Positions 29,954 through 40,586 of a stretch of DNA of 40,586 nucleotides are shown one piece after another. This DNA is from Chara braunii (lineage: Eukaryota; Streptophyta; Charophyceae; Charales; Characeae). Below the pieces are notes generated by a model. The model made no database searches. It saw nothing but the letters and a program-made list of their open reading frames with translations, and was not told where the DNA came from. The position numbers and the translations under genes are program-made. The stretch lies in NCBI GenBank assembly GCA_003427395.1, contig BFEA01000111.1:1214449-1255034 (forward strand). The letters are read 5' to 3'. Each line of letters starts with the position of its first letter. The first letter of the stretch is position 1.

Positions 29954-31500
29954 CTGGCTGGCTGCTACTGTGGGGTGCTGCTGCCGGTGGAGGTGCTGCT
30001 GGAGTTTTGTAAAAAGTTGGAGGGGGAGAAGGGAGGCAGCCATAGCCAAGGGTTGGAGGCTCCCTGCCCCACCCTGTGCTGGTACTGGGGCTGACGGGAT
30101 GCGTCAGAGCCGGACAGTGCAGCGAGCAGCACCTCATTTTGTGAGGTTATGCTGCAGGGATTTCGGTACGACGGCAACATGATGGGGGAGATGCTGTCGA
30201 ACTGTCGGCGCAGCGTCAAGGCTTTCCTAAGGGAAGGTGCTGCCGAATTTGTCGCACGGTGCCAATTTTTTTTTTTTTTTTAATGTGAGTGTAGGGAGGT
30301 GTTGCTCGATCAACTGCATGACAACGACAGTGTATCTAGTAGGGTCATGCTGCTGAAATTGACAATGGCGGCGGTTTTCTTTTGGAACGACGATTACAGT
30401 GGTATTATACGGCAGCGACATGAAGAGAGCGCGGGGTGAGTACTCGCAGCAGTGGCTATTGTAGTTGCGGCACTTGCGGTTTGCGTCGGTAGGACATATT
30501 TATTTTTTGGGGGGCTCGCAGCACATGTGGTTTGGACCAGGTCCACCTTTAATTTTTTATGGCGCACAGTGCAAGCGGTTTTGAGTTTTGGACCATCTGG
30601 TGTTGCGGGAGATGGTGTGGGACTGTTGATTGGGACTGTCCTTAGAGGATGTAGTGTTGTTGGAACTGTAATCGGGAATGCGTTGGGACTGTCCGTGACG
30701 TTGAGAAGTCGTGAGACTTATTTTTTTGAGCACCGTCCTGGAGGGTTATCCCACTTGAGTTCTCTCAGTGGACCCGACTCTTGCTCACTTGGGCACTTGG
30801 TGGAGGACGCGGACCGTGGCTCAGGAGAAAGGCCACAACTTGTGGAGTTGTGAGCCGTATACTTTATGTTCAACGATGATTATTTTCTTTTGATTGGCAT
30901 CTTAGTCGGCTTTCTTGAGTGACCCGATTCAAACTTCACTCAAGGTCAGTAGAATGACTCAGACTTCTCTTCACACCTGTGTGAACCCACACTTTCCTTG
31001 ACCCTGTTCAATTGAATGTTCACTAAAAAGGCAAAGAGAATGTGCCTTTGCATGTGAATGGAAAGGTCTGATTTGAGTATGGGATTGCACTGGTTTTTTC
31101 TTGAACTTGTTGTCTTTGCAAGTTATGCAGGTAGGTAGAAGGATGCCTACAAAGGAGTTTGATTTATGCCTATTTGGGACATATAAAAAGGATCGTCTTC
31201 CGTCTACTTACTACCTGCTTGTTTGTAAAAAAAAACTTATCATTTTGAAAATGGTTAATCTAGTGACTGACGTAAAATAGTTTTCAATAAAGAAGACAAA
31301 GTTAAATTGATTTAGCTTTTTCCTGAGGTCTACCTATTTTATCTCGAATGACCTTATCCATCTGTACCTGTCTATATGATTCTCATTTTTTACCTTTCCT
31401 GAATTATTTTCGTCTAAGTTACCCTGGACTTAGGAGAAATGAAAAATATATGGAAGTTATTCGCAGTGGACATATCTTCTATCTCTAGGAAGCAGTGTAT
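29954..31500. other. Unassigned sequence
   Basis: No gene recognised. A 133-codon hydrophobic frame (30452-30853, +) has no Met start near its beginning and no known domain; I do not call it. ATATAAAAAG (31191-31200) could be a TATA box. T16 lies at 30267-30282. Confidence 0.4.
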
Positions 31501-31638
31501 ATGGTCGTACAAGTACGGGTCGTACGTACTCTCGTACGACCGTACGTACGGGCCCCGAACCCCGGTACGGGCCGTACGTATGGACTTTGGGTCCTCCGTA
31601 CACGGCCTTGCGGAGGGGTGTTGAGGGGGTGGATGGGC
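31501..31638. repeat. CGTACG-rich palindromic stretch beside assembly gap
   Basis: Repeated GTAC and CGTACG words, including a 7-bp hairpin GTCGTAC (31519-31525) with GTACGAC (31534-31540). Such foldbacks often break assemblies, which may explain the gap that follows. Confidence 0.7.
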
Positions 31639-32166
31639 NNNNNNNNNNNNNNNNNNNNNNNNNNNNNNNNNNNNNNNNNNNNNNNNNNNNNNNNNNNNNN
31701 NNNNNNNNNNNNNNNNNNNNNNNNNNNNNNNNNNNNNNNNNNNNNNNNNNNNNNNNNNNNNNNNNNNNNNNNNNNNNNNNNNNNNNNNNNNNNNNNNNNN
31801 NNNNNNNNNNNNNNNNNNNNNNNNNNNNNNNNNNNNNNNNNNNNNNNNNNNNNNNNNNNNNNNNNNNNNNNNNNNNNNNNNNNNNNNNNNNNNNNNNNNN
31901 NNNNNNNNNNNNNNNNNNNNNNNNNNNNNNNNNNNNNNNNNNNNNNNNNNNNNNNNNNNNNNNNNNNNNNNNNNNNNNNNNNNNNNNNNNNNNNNNNNNN
32001 NNNNNNNNNNNNNNNNNNNNNNNNNNNNNNNNNNNNNNNNNNNNNNNNNNNNNNNNNNNNNNNNNNNNNNNNNNNNNNNNNNNNNNNNNNNNNNNNNNNN
32101 NNNNNNNNNNNNNNNNNNNNNNNNNNNNNNNNNNNNNNNNNNNNNNNNNNNNNNNNNNNNNNNNNN
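31639..32166. other. Assembly gap (528 N)
   Basis: Uninterrupted Ns. Open frames running through it are artefacts. Confidence 1.
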
Positions 32167-32292
32167 CATATGCGAGGCAACTGACCGTTTTTTTTTGCTA
32201 CGAGTTTTTTTTCTTTTTTCTTTTTTTTTCTCGTCTTTTTGTTTTTGATTTTTAAAAAATCCTTTCAAAGGTCAAAAAAAAATATTAAAAAT

Positions 32293-32329
32293 ATGGGTTT
32301 GTAGATCTTTTCAAGATCTACAACCCCAT
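32293..32329. repeat. 17-bp hairpin with 3-base loop
   Basis: ATGGGTTTGTAGATCTT (32293-32309) pairs with 32313-32329 at 16 of 17 positions over loop TTC. It lies 126 bases right of the gap. Confidence 0.92.
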
Positions 32330-33779
32330 CCCCTCGTACGTCGCTAGGAATCATCTGGGGCGGGGGTTCGTTGCTTCAGGAACCGGCCCTGTTATCGACC
32401 CATAACGGACCGTTCTACGAGGGGGTACTTGCCGATTCGGTGGAGACTGTCCGACTTCTGAAATCTGAGTCTTGTGCTCGGGCGAGGAGGAAGAGTACCC
32501 CAGACCAATTCCTAGAGGAGGAGGCATGCAACACTTCAAACAATGCACCCGATTAATAATCATCCGCAAAACAACTTGTCATCCAAAAAATAGGGAATGT
32601 ATGAAGACAGATGTGCGTGTTTAATCTTAGGTCGGTTGTAGGCTGGAATGAATGGCTTTGGCGATGCGTTTCATCAAGTCAGAACTAAGGCAGATCGACT
32701 GCCTTGTCGGCTGCATCAATGTTATTATCAGTAATCAACTCCTTGTTGGCGGTTGTTTGATTCTTTTATGGAGTTCGATCCAGGGTGATCGAATCTTATT
32801 TTGATCTTGTGTTATTGGATGTATTGAGGTGATGATTGAAATTCTTTTAGTTATCATCTCAGATTGCATATTTATTTTGATCGACTACGGTCGATCTTTT
32901 TGATATAAAAATGTGTGGTTGTTATAACTTTCTTTTGACAGTGTGTCTAAAGGGACTAGGATGAATTTGCGTTTCACGTTTGATTGAGACCGCGGCCGTT
33001 TTGGCGGATCGCTGGATTATTCTGTGTCGTTCCCAAGTTGTCTCTTGGTTTTGTTTTAACCCCTGTGTGACACCGTCGGGAGGACTCTCGCCTTTGCGAC
33101 AAAGGTGGGGGCCGATGCGCTCGATACCGATGTTGAACCCTGGCTATGATAGTCGTCATGTCTGCGACGTTAAATAATTCCTGAGGACCTTTTGGGTTGT
33201 CCTTAAACTGCCTCTTCATCAACCAGATCAAACAGAAAGTAAGGCTCGTTGCATGTGAGGGTAAACAAGGTGCAGGGGCTGGCAGGTTCAACATAGACTT
33301 GGGGCACAGGGGTGGGCCAGATTGCACACCCCCAGACATGTCGCTTAACCAGATGCTCAGGGCGTTGACACAAAGTGGTCACTCAAGAAGGATACAGGAA
33401 GAGCGGGGATTACAGTAACTGTTCACTGTTGTACTAATTAGATAAACTGCCATCCAACATACATCTCCACAGGTAAATAATTTTATTTTTGATTACTTAG
33501 TTATACGGATTTGTTGACAACTGACAGACAATCGCAGATAGGATAGTATCTTCCTTGTTGCATTGCATTCTGTATTAGAATAATCTAAACATAGAACTGG
33601 TGTTACCTGTAGGATTTGACATTAGCTACTGTTGACCACTTAACTGTTTTTCGTCAGACATACCGAAAATAGTTGTATATCATACTCGGTTGGGTGTCAT
33701 GTTGATGTAGGATTTAGTGTGGATTCTAGTTTAGATCACACACATTGTAGCTCATGAATGATGCAAGCAGTAGGGAGGA
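32330..33779. other. Unassigned sequence upstream of gypsy remnant
   Basis: No gene and, importantly, no match to the gypsy LTR, so the 5' LTR of the downstream element is missing here. Short frames only. Confidence 0.5.
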
Positions 33780-33929
33780 GGAGGAACGAGTAGTTGAACC
33801 TCTTAGAGTTATACGTAGAACTGCTCTCAGTCGTCGTCGAATGTTTGATTGTCGTAGAACGTTTGATCGTCGTACTTGGTGTGCGCTATGACCCACATGT
33901 ACTTCTCACAAATTATTTGAGATTTTCGC

Positions 33930-34450
33930 CCACAGATGTCAAAAATAAATCGGTGGACGAGACCAACATCGATGTCCATAGCTTCGCTGCGTTCAACAAG
34001 AAAGCCTTAGACATAGAGGCTTAGCTTGGGTCCGCTCATCAGGGTCAGGGAGATGGTAGGAAGAAGTGACTTCCCCAAGACTGGAAGAAGAAAGGCCAAC
34101 TCATGTTCGTTGACCGTGATGGTCAGACGACTGAGATTGACGACTTCTCAGACTATGGGAATGAGACATAGCAGGACGGGGCCAGTGAGACTTCGGATGG
34201 GGGAGTCGTGACACCTATCAAAGAAAACGTTAGGGGGACCGGGAAGCAGAAGGTAGGTCGGTCCAAGGGTCGGGGCGACCAAGGAAGACCCGTATGGGTA
34301 AAACTTGGTTTATATTACGAGGTGTGAAAAGACCGAGTTGCTAAGGGTACTTGCCTGAACTGTGGCAACTATGGCCACACGTCCAGGACTTGTCGAGGCA
34401 AGAAGGTCATTACGAAGGTAGCCTCTCCAACGGTGGTGGGCTTATCTTCG
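33930..34450 (+). pseudogene. Gypsy gag C-terminal region with zinc knuckle
   Basis: One frame reads from about 33.93 to 34.45 kb. It includes a basic segment rich in K, R and G and then the knuckle CLNC-GNYG-H-TSRT-C (34352-34393), the CX2CX4HX4C pattern that binds genomic RNA in gag. In-frame stops lie at 34022, 34067, 34169 and 34325; at least two fit a single transition (CAG to TAG, TGG to TGA). The N-terminal capsid region is not recognisable. Confidence 0.8.
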
Positions 34451-34667
34451 AACCGTGGCGGTGCTCGTGCGAGCACTTCGCAGGGAAACACCTCGGGCCA
34501 GTAGGAGTGTTAGCCGCTCTTACTCGTGCTGAAGTGGTAACGTTGTCTTCCTCACTTCAGGCGTTGGCCAAGACTAGTGACCCATCCATCGCCCCGCAGA
34601 CACATTCAGACCCACCGATGCTCTGCTCGAGAGATGTGTCTGAGTCCCTAGAAGAGTTACAGACTGA

Positions 34668-35225
34668 GTGGTTAAGGAAGGATCCCAGAGGCTCTTGTGC
34701 GATGATCCCAGTGGCCAAGACTTGTGCGAACATTTCGTGGTAGAGATTGATGGAGGTGACCGCAAAGTGGGTGTCTTCGCAGACATAGGCTCTAAACGAA
34801 ACTTCATCAGTCGTACTTGTGTAGATAGACTGCGGTTAGGGGACCAAGTGTAGCAGCTTAGCAGATCTGTAGCATCAACACTAACCAACAAGCACCGCGT
34901 GGTTGTATAGGACTATGTCAAGGATGTAGTTTGTACCTTCTCCTATGGAGGAGGGGAATTGAGACATAAAATCTCATTTCTTGTCAGCGACGAACTTCCA
35001 TTTGACATGCTGCCAGGTATGTACTACCTCGAGATCGTTCAACCTCAGTTAGATTGGGATAGAAACGTAATGATCCACAAGTTGTCCAACGGTAGAACTG
35101 TTAGACTGCAGAAGTTTAAAGCAAGCAGTTTAGTGAAAAACTACGGGTGGATGTATGCATCTTCCTTCTATAACTACTATAAGCAGAATCACGAGGAAGA
35201 CATGTACTTAGTCTTTGTCTCTTAG
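34668..35225 (+). pseudogene. Gypsy aspartic protease region
   Basis: VFADIGSKRNFIS matches the retroviral-type protease active site, where D-(S/T)-G is needed; here the middle residue is Ile. Later text (ISFLVSDELPFDMLPGMYYL) fits the C-terminal protease half common to gypsy elements. In-frame TAG stops lie at 34851 and 34908, and another ends the segment at 35223. The enzyme normally cuts the gag-pol polyprotein. Confidence 0.75.
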
Positions 35226-36155
35226 AAAGGGGAGGCCGTAAAATCAACCCCAGAAATATAAGCAATCTTCGCGCAGTATTCAGACCTTTTTTAGGAGCCC
35301 AGTGGTGTGGTGGAAAGGGAAGTGGTCCATGCAATAGAGGTTGTCCCAGGTAGTAAGGTACCTAGAGGACAAATCTATAGGATGTCTCTTGCAGAGTCGG
35401 ATGAGCTTCGCCATCTCAAAGAGCTCACAGAGAAGGGATGGATTCGGTCTTGTACCTCCCCTTACCGTGCGCCAGTCTTATTTGTTCCTAAGAAGGGAGG
35501 TACACTAAGGATGTGCATTGACTATATGGGCCTCAATGTCATCGTCATAAAGAATGTGGAGCCCCTACCCCGCATAGACGACCTATTGGATAGATTGCAG
35601 GGATGTCGATACTTTACTAAGATAGATCTAAAGTCTTAATATCATCAAATTGTCATTAGACCTAAGGACCAGCACAAAACCGTTTTCCAAACTCAGTACG
35701 GTCTGTACGAGTTTGTGGTGATGCCCTTTGGCCTATGCAATGCACCTAGATTATTCCAGCACGTAATGAATAGGATTTTTCATGAATACTTAGGCAAGGT
35801 TATCGTCGTGTACCTTGACAATATTCTTAGATTTTGTAAGACTGTAAAGGAGCACACTGAGCACGTGAAAACACTGCTAGGTCTCCTAAGACAACACCGG
35901 TACAAGGTAAACTTGGAGAAATTTGAGTTCGGTCGCATCAAAATCTTGTACTTGGGTCATGAAATTTCCGCGAATGGGTTGAGGCCGGAGGATGTGAAAG
36001 TGGCTAGCATACACGACTGGCCCAGACCTCAGACTGTTACTGAGGTCCGATCGTTTTGGGGGATGACGGATTACTATCATTCATCCGTTAAAAGTTGTAG
36101 TACTATAACTTCCTCACTAACAGATATTACTCGCCTTGACACCCCTTGGGAGTGA
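35226..36155 (+). pseudogene. Gypsy reverse transcriptase
   Basis: Clear RT landmarks: [50 protein letters not shown], then, after an in-frame TAA at 35637, YHQI, FQTQYGLYEFVVMPFGLCNA and VVYLDNIL. The catalytic Y-L-D-D motif has become Y-L-D-N (35811-35822), removing one metal-binding Asp. TGA at 36153 falls where Trp is usual (PWE*TEEC). Not functional. Confidence 0.93.
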
Positions 36156-36736
36156 ACCGAAGAGTGCGAACTTGCAAGCTTCAAGCAATTGAAGTATGCT
36201 CTGACACACTACGAAGTCCTCAAACTTTCAGATCCTGAGAAGCCCTTTGTTGTTACAACAAATACCAACCAATATGGCATAGGCGAGGTCCTAGCTCAAA
36301 AGGAGGGGAAAAAGTTGAGGACCATCGAGTACATGAGCAGAAGATGTCATCTCAGAAGTTAACAAAGTCCACGTATGAGTGTGAGTTTTATGCCCTCTAT
36401 AGAACGCTAGTCCACTGGAGACACTATCTCCTAGGCAAATTCTTTTACTTTAGATCTGACCATGAGACTTTGCGCTGGATCAAGACTCAACCAGTACTCT
36501 CTAACGCACTTAAAAGGTGGATTCAAGTGATAGACATGTATGACTATCAACTTGATCCAATCAAGGGAGAGTATAACAAGGTGGTTGATGCACTATCACG
36601 TCGGGCAAATTATCTGGGCTCGCTAGTGACTGAATTTGGCACATCTTATGATCTAACTCGATGTTTGGTGGAGGCCTATCAACAGGATCTGGTAATGTCT
36701 AAGATCGTTTGTAAGTTAGAAGCGAAGCTAAAGTAA
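36156..36736 (+). pseudogene. Gypsy RNase H
   Basis: The region continues RT. The first catalytic box, normally T-D-A-S, reads T-N-T-N (36258-36269), three G-to-A-type changes that remove the first Asp. A frameshift lies near 36340. After it, KSTYECEFYAL (catalytic Glu), FRSDHETLRW and VVDALSRR are present. The frame ends in TAA at 36734 after a likely 1-base deletion. Confidence 0.9.
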
Positions 36737-37688
36737 CTTCTGACGAGTTTACAATGGTAAATGGCTTGTTGTTTCTTGAGATGGAAGGGAATAAAAGATT
36801 GTGTGTCCCAAATAGAGTCTCTTCGTAGTTTGTTTTTAGGAGAACGTCACGATGCAACATATCATTTCGGTTATAGGAAGACTTCCGCTAACCTAGTACA
36901 GAGGTTTTGGTGGCCTTCTATGATGCAAGATGCCAAAAAGTACGTTGAAACCTGCGAGGTTTGCCCACGAGACAAACCCAAGACTCAGGCTCCGCTGGGG
37001 CTTATCAAGTCATTGCCGATTCCTGAAGGTCCTAGTCTGAGTGTGTCCATGGACTTCATGCATACTCTTGTGACCAGCAGGTCTGGGCAGAGACACATTT
37101 TCGTTATAGTGGACCGTTTTTCCAAGTATGCAAGACTAATCGCTATTGCGAAAACTGATTATGTCATCAAACTGTTTATGGATAATTGGGTGCGGGACTT
37201 TGGATTGCCCAAGTCCATCGTCAGTGACAGGGATGTTCGCTTTACAAGTGAACTGTGGCAGAATACAGCCCAACAGATGGGAACCAGACTACAAATGACA
37301 TCAGGGAACCACCCTGAGTCAAACGGACAGGCGGAACAGATGAACCGAGTAATGCAACACCTATTAAGGCATTGCATCAAGCCAAGTCAGGATGACTGGG
37401 ATGAGAAGTTGCCTCTCGTCGCCAGCCTGTACAACAACGTTGTGCACAACACGACTGACATGACTCCCAACCAATTACATCTTGGTTGGAAGCTCAGATC
37501 CGCCTTGGATTTTCTATTGCCTAAGAGTCACTCAACTGCAGCACGTGGCAGCATAGAATTTATTGTCAAGTACGAACAGATGCCGCAGTAGGCCGTTGAA
37601 CACATTAGGAAGTCTCAGGATGCTGTGATTGCATCTGAGAACAAACACAGACGACCATGTAACTTTCAGGTACGGGACAAAGTCTGGT
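36737..37688 (+). pseudogene. Gypsy integrase (zinc domain and catalytic core)
   Basis: The N-terminal HHCC finger is visible (ERHDATYHFG, CEVC). The catalytic triad is intact: Asp in SMDFM (37052), Asp in SDRD (37226) and Glu in NGQAEQMNR (37334), with 35 residues between the last two (DD35E). Frameshifts lie near 36733 and 36814, an in-frame TAG at 37589 (where Gln is usual) and a 1-base deletion near 37688. The protein would insert the cDNA; this copy cannot make it. Confidence 0.93.
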
Positions 37689-38151
37689 AAAGGCATCTGA
37701 ACTGAGACAGGAATTAGGGATCTCCAGAAAACTAATGTCACACTATTTCGGTCCCTGGGAGGTCATAGACGTAGTGGGCGATCAGATGGATGGACCCTCC
37801 TATGTGATTCGCATCCCACCACACCTACTCACACACCCAGTCTTTCACACCTCAAAGCTGGCACCTTTCGCTGAAACCGCACAGTTTCCCTCCATACTGT
37901 CAATGCTGCCCCCAACCTTGGATGGTGACGTGAACATTGACAGAATCGTGGAGCATCGAACGATGCTAGTGCCTAAACCGCCGGGCAGAGGCTGTCCTCC
38001 CAAGCCGATAATGCAATATCGTGTCAGGTTTAGACACCATCTTGATCCCAGCGAAGATCGGTGGTTCACTAGAGAAGAACTCCAACGAACAACACCTCAA
38101 GTGATTACAGACTATGAAAGAGAACTTAAGGGAAAGATGCCATCACATTAA
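37689..38151 (+). pseudogene. Integrase C-terminal and chromodomain-like tail
   Basis: After the deletion the frame continues KLMSHYFGPWEVIDVVGD, HPVFHTSKLAPF and IDRIVEHR, the beta-barrel region of gypsy integrases. It ends QYRVRFRHHLDPSEDRWFT and TAA. The last ~50 residues match 4901-5072 closely. The chromodomain assignment is by pattern and is tentative. Confidence 0.85.
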
Positions 38152-38177
38152 AAAACTTTTCAGAGAACTATCGAAAT

Positions 38178-38190
38178 AAAGGAGGAGAGA
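38178..38190 (+). other. Polypurine tract
   Basis: AAAGGAGGAGAGA lies directly before the LTR and matches 5099-5110. Confidence 0.8.
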
Positions 38191-38191
38191 A

Positions 38192-39156
38192 TATGAGGAT
38201 CTGGGTCCTCGGCGAGCCTAAGGGGCCCTGATACAAATGTGCCCGCCGTAAGTGAAGGCGGGCCTAACAAATATGGAGAGACCCTCTACTGTCAATTTCG
38301 TATTCGGGGTCCAGGCAGTTATGACGCGCCAGTTGGTTGAGGGAACAAAGGCCGAGCAGCAAAAACATTCCACAGACAGTTGGGAGGTCCTGAGCAAGAA
38401 TCACAGCCTCATACATAAACAGTTGGGAGGCCTAATCGAATGAGGCCCGACAGCTGCAACAGAGGCACAACCACCCGGGGCCTGCCGGAAGCTTCTGGGC
38501 AGAGGCCCAGACCAGCCAGGCCGCCGGGGCAGGTAGGCTTTTTCATATAGGAACGAGCTCGCTGCCTGGGCTCTTATTCAGACACTTGCCAGATGATGTG
38601 GCAGCGCTGCTGGAGCAATTGCTCGCTGGTTGCTGAGCAACAAGGGCAAGGTGTTATGCGCATGCGGTTGTGCAGGAAGCAGGGCGCTGCTGAGGGCAGC
38701 GCCATAGCCCAGCCTCCATAGTTCGCTGGGGCTTGGTCTACAGTGAGGCACAGGGGTGGTCTTCAGGTGTACAGAGGGAAGACGTGGGTGTAAGTCAGGG
38801 GGGGAAGAGAAGGATGATGATGATGATGATGTGAGGGCACATACCTGGTATTGGTGATGGTCTGCATTGGGCGACATCTTTAAGTACTTCGTTGGTTGTT
38901 GACGTCAACAGTTGCATTGTCAATTAGTAGGCAGACAACAACTATATAGGAAGAAGGTTGGGCGCCGAGCGCCAAGTAGGGAGAAGGGACTGGACTCTTA
39001 TGTTGGTGGTGGCGAGAGCAAGCTTTCATTGACATTGGTTTTTAGTGTTACCATTCTCCATCGGTGCTGCTTTCTGGACACTGATACTTTATGGCTTTCA
39101 ATGTGATTGTGCATTCTAGATATTGTCATCTCTCTATTGCTAATTTTTCCCTTGTA
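38192..39156 (+). mobile_element. Gypsy 3' LTR, copy 2 (~965 bp)
   Basis: Aligned end to end with 5113-6112. The first bases are TATGAGG rather than TGCGAGG and the end is TTGTA rather than TTGCA, so both termini have mutated. The start-proximal hairpin is a perfect 7 bp here (GCCCGCC 38241-38247, GGCGGGC 38257-38263). A GTAAGT donor-like word lies in its loop. Confidence 0.87.
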
Positions 39157-39330
39157 TTCTGAAGAGTCCAGGCCCGGTGTAGGCAACCTTCCCACAGCCC
39201 AACGAACTTCAGCCTTACCCCCACTGCTTAAGCAGCCTACCGTCGACCCCTGAAGCAAGCGTGTGTCCACCTTATTAGGGTAGGGCACACCGAAGTCGTT
39301 TCGAATCCCGGTAAAGTTTTTTTTTTTTTT
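39157..39330 (+). other. B-box-like text before poly(T)
   Basis: GTTTCGAATCC (about 39298-39308) differs from the Pol III B box GGTTCGAATCC by one base and is followed ten bases later by T18. No A box is evident. It might be the end of a tRNA-derived SINE; weak. Confidence 0.25.
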
Positions 39331-39643
39331 TTTCAACCAGGACCGGTCAAACCCTTTGCACTCCAGCGTCGTGGTTGCGCAAGCAATGCAACTGCCTATC
39401 TCCTCTTTTCCCCCTCTTTACGACTCAACATCCGAATTGCGCGACTTTAACAGCCGCGCGACGTAATTTTAAAGCAAAATAACTTTAAACCCAATATTTT
39501 TACAAATGTCCGTTCCTTTGGCCTTATTTAATGCAAATAATAATTGGACATCGCCAAACTTGGCCACCATTCCTGTCGATAGTTGGAGTATGTATACGAA
39601 CAAAAAAAATCTGACTCCTGAATCAATGGCCGAGTTTGGAATG

Positions 39644-39757
39644 CTTTGGCAACACCTCCAACTCTCATCAAGTCGAAACCTCTTAAACAAAATTCACACC
39701 GAAGATCGGACAATGCCCGACATTGAAAACACAGGGCAGATAGCCTTGTCAAGGTTT
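39644..39757 (-). repeat. Dispersed hairpin-bearing repeat, copy 2 (inverted)
   Basis: The minus strand aligns with 6780-6880. The hairpin ATCGGAC (39705-39711)/GCCCGAC (39715-39721) replaces the perfect GTCGGAC/GTCCGAC of copy 1 and still pairs with two wobbles. The outer segment GACTTGATGAG...TTGCCAAAG is shared. Just outside, CTACCCT (39758-39764) pairs with AGGGTAG (39775-39781). Confidence 0.6.
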
Positions 39758-39781
39758 CTACCCTGACAACAAAAAGGGTAG

Positions 39782-40586
39782 ATAAGGTGAGGAGCAACGT
39801 ACTTGATAGTGCTGTCCCCAACCACATATTTCTCATTAGTAACCTGATGAGCATTATGATGAATACGTTTTCATTGAGATTTACCTTCTTCTTCACGGTG
39901 GTTTGCGGTGCTGCGACTTGATATCTGGCTCATGCCACATCAGTGCCTGTACTCACAGACTCGGGGCATGATGGGATGTTGTTTTCAACAGTGGGCTATC
40001 ATTGGAGGCTGGGGGTCACAGGGAGAAGGGAAAGTTTCACTGGAACTTCGTTGAAGTTCGCAGCCAGGAGACTGCATTTGTGTGGATTTCGTTTTCGTCG
40101 TTTCATGTTCTTTCTATTTTCAGTAAGGTCGTCAAGTATAGCTTCGCTAGGACGGGTTCGTTTGGGGTCTCATACAACAGAAGATAGGGTCCGCTCGCAG
40201 TTGCTCGTAAGACCGCTTGTAGATCAGGTTAACTTATCAAGGTCGTTGCAATTCAGAATAGGGCGCCTTCCATTGTTTCTCATTTGAGGGATGAAGTTTT
40301 TTTCCCGTTGAAAACTAGGGGCATGCGATATGGGTTTGGGCGGGCGATTTGGGTCTGTTTTTTTTTTTTTTTCTCTTTTACTGCATTTTCCCATAAATAC
40401 AGTATCGAAGCATTCAACTGCTTGTTACCAAGTAAAGAAATCTAAAACGGACTGCCCTGCCTCGTTGGCAGGGTTTACTAAGAAAAGGAAATAAAAAACA
40501 AAACGTACTTACCTTTGCCACGAGAGTTATGGAGATCGAGGACCTTGCTCCACTACTGACCAAATGTACAAAATGAGCATTAATCT
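39782..40586. other. Unassigned; consensus 5' splice site on minus strand
   Basis: No gene recognised. On the minus strand GGCAAAG|GTAAGTACG (intron start at 40512) is a perfect donor consensus. Sequence upstream of it runs off the window, so an exon beyond the edge is possible but unproven. A frame at 39943-40287 (+) has no known motif. Confidence 0.35.

Larger units (their letters stand above)
33780..39156 (+). mobile_element. 5'-truncated Ty3/gypsy retrotransposon
   Basis: Order gag, protease, RT, RNase H, integrase, chromodomain-like tail, polypurine tract, 3' LTR. RT before integrase is the Ty3/gypsy order. No 5' LTR or primer-binding site is visible between the assembly gap and gag. 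Every domain contains stops or frameshifts. Many lesions are G-to-A or C-to-T (TGG to TGA, CAG to TAG, Asp to Asn). The left limit is uncertain. Confidence 0.92.

Noticed and set aside
30452-30853. 133-codon hydrophobic frame as a membrane protein gene
   Set aside because: No nearby ATG at the beginning, no domain, no splice or homology support.
31414-32268. Open frames through the assembly gap
   Set aside because: They are mostly unknown residues from Ns.
35715-36155. Active reverse transcriptase gene
   Set aside because: The catalytic motif reads Y-L-D-N and the domain is split by a stop; it is a pseudogene.

Overview
The window is nuclear DNA from a eukaryote that is almost entirely repeats and decayed transposable elements. 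I find no intact protein-coding gene. The evidence is an APE-type LINE, a Ty3/gypsy element, a MITE-like insertion, many microsatellites and minisatellites, and poly(A/T) tracts. The wording of the gypsy and LINE proteins and the retrozyme-like hammerhead motif suggest the green lineage. My best guess is a streptophyte alga such as Chara; this is inference only. A 528-base N run (31639-32166) and many single Ns (11.7-16.7 kb) show it is a draft assembly.

Layout. 1-4.9 kb: microsatellite and several diverged tandem repeats, no gene. 4.9-6.1 kb: the 3' end of a gypsy element (end of pol, polypurine tract, LTR). 6.1-7.7 kb: unrecognised, with one dispersed repeat whose inverted partner lies at 39.7 kb. 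7.7-10.4 kb: a stretch unusually rich in perfect stem-loops, with a chain of hairpins (7732-8024), three ~122-bp tandem repeats (8.83-9.18 kb) and an array of nine related two-stem hairpins (9338-10129). 10.1-19.4 kb: unrecognised DNA with minisatellites. 19.45-19.66 kb: compact hairpin cluster with a tRNA-like core. 19.7-27.9 kb: a minus-strand LINE, broken in both ORFs, with a 456-bp MITE-like insertion in ORF2 flanked by a 9-bp duplication. 28.0-30.0 kb: foldbacks, related hairpins and a complete type III hammerhead ribozyme motif on the minus strand (28856-28914). 30-33.8 kb: unrecognised sequence and the assembly gap. 33.8-39.2 kb: a plus-strand gypsy element, 5'-truncated and riddled with stops, with its 3' LTR. 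39.2-40.6 kb: unrecognised.

The recognisable proteins belong to two dead retroelements: the LINE (ORF1 with a CCHC finger; ORF2 with endonuclease, reverse transcriptase and zf-RVT finger) and the gypsy element (gag knuckle, protease, RT, RNase H, integrase, chromodomain-like tail). Several gypsy lesions are G-to-A or C-to-T changes, as expected after cytosine methylation. The parts most worth follow-up are non-coding: the nine-module hairpin array, in which outer and inner stems change in a compensatory way around a constant ATCTTA loop, and the hammerhead ribozyme with its neighbouring repeated hairpin modules.
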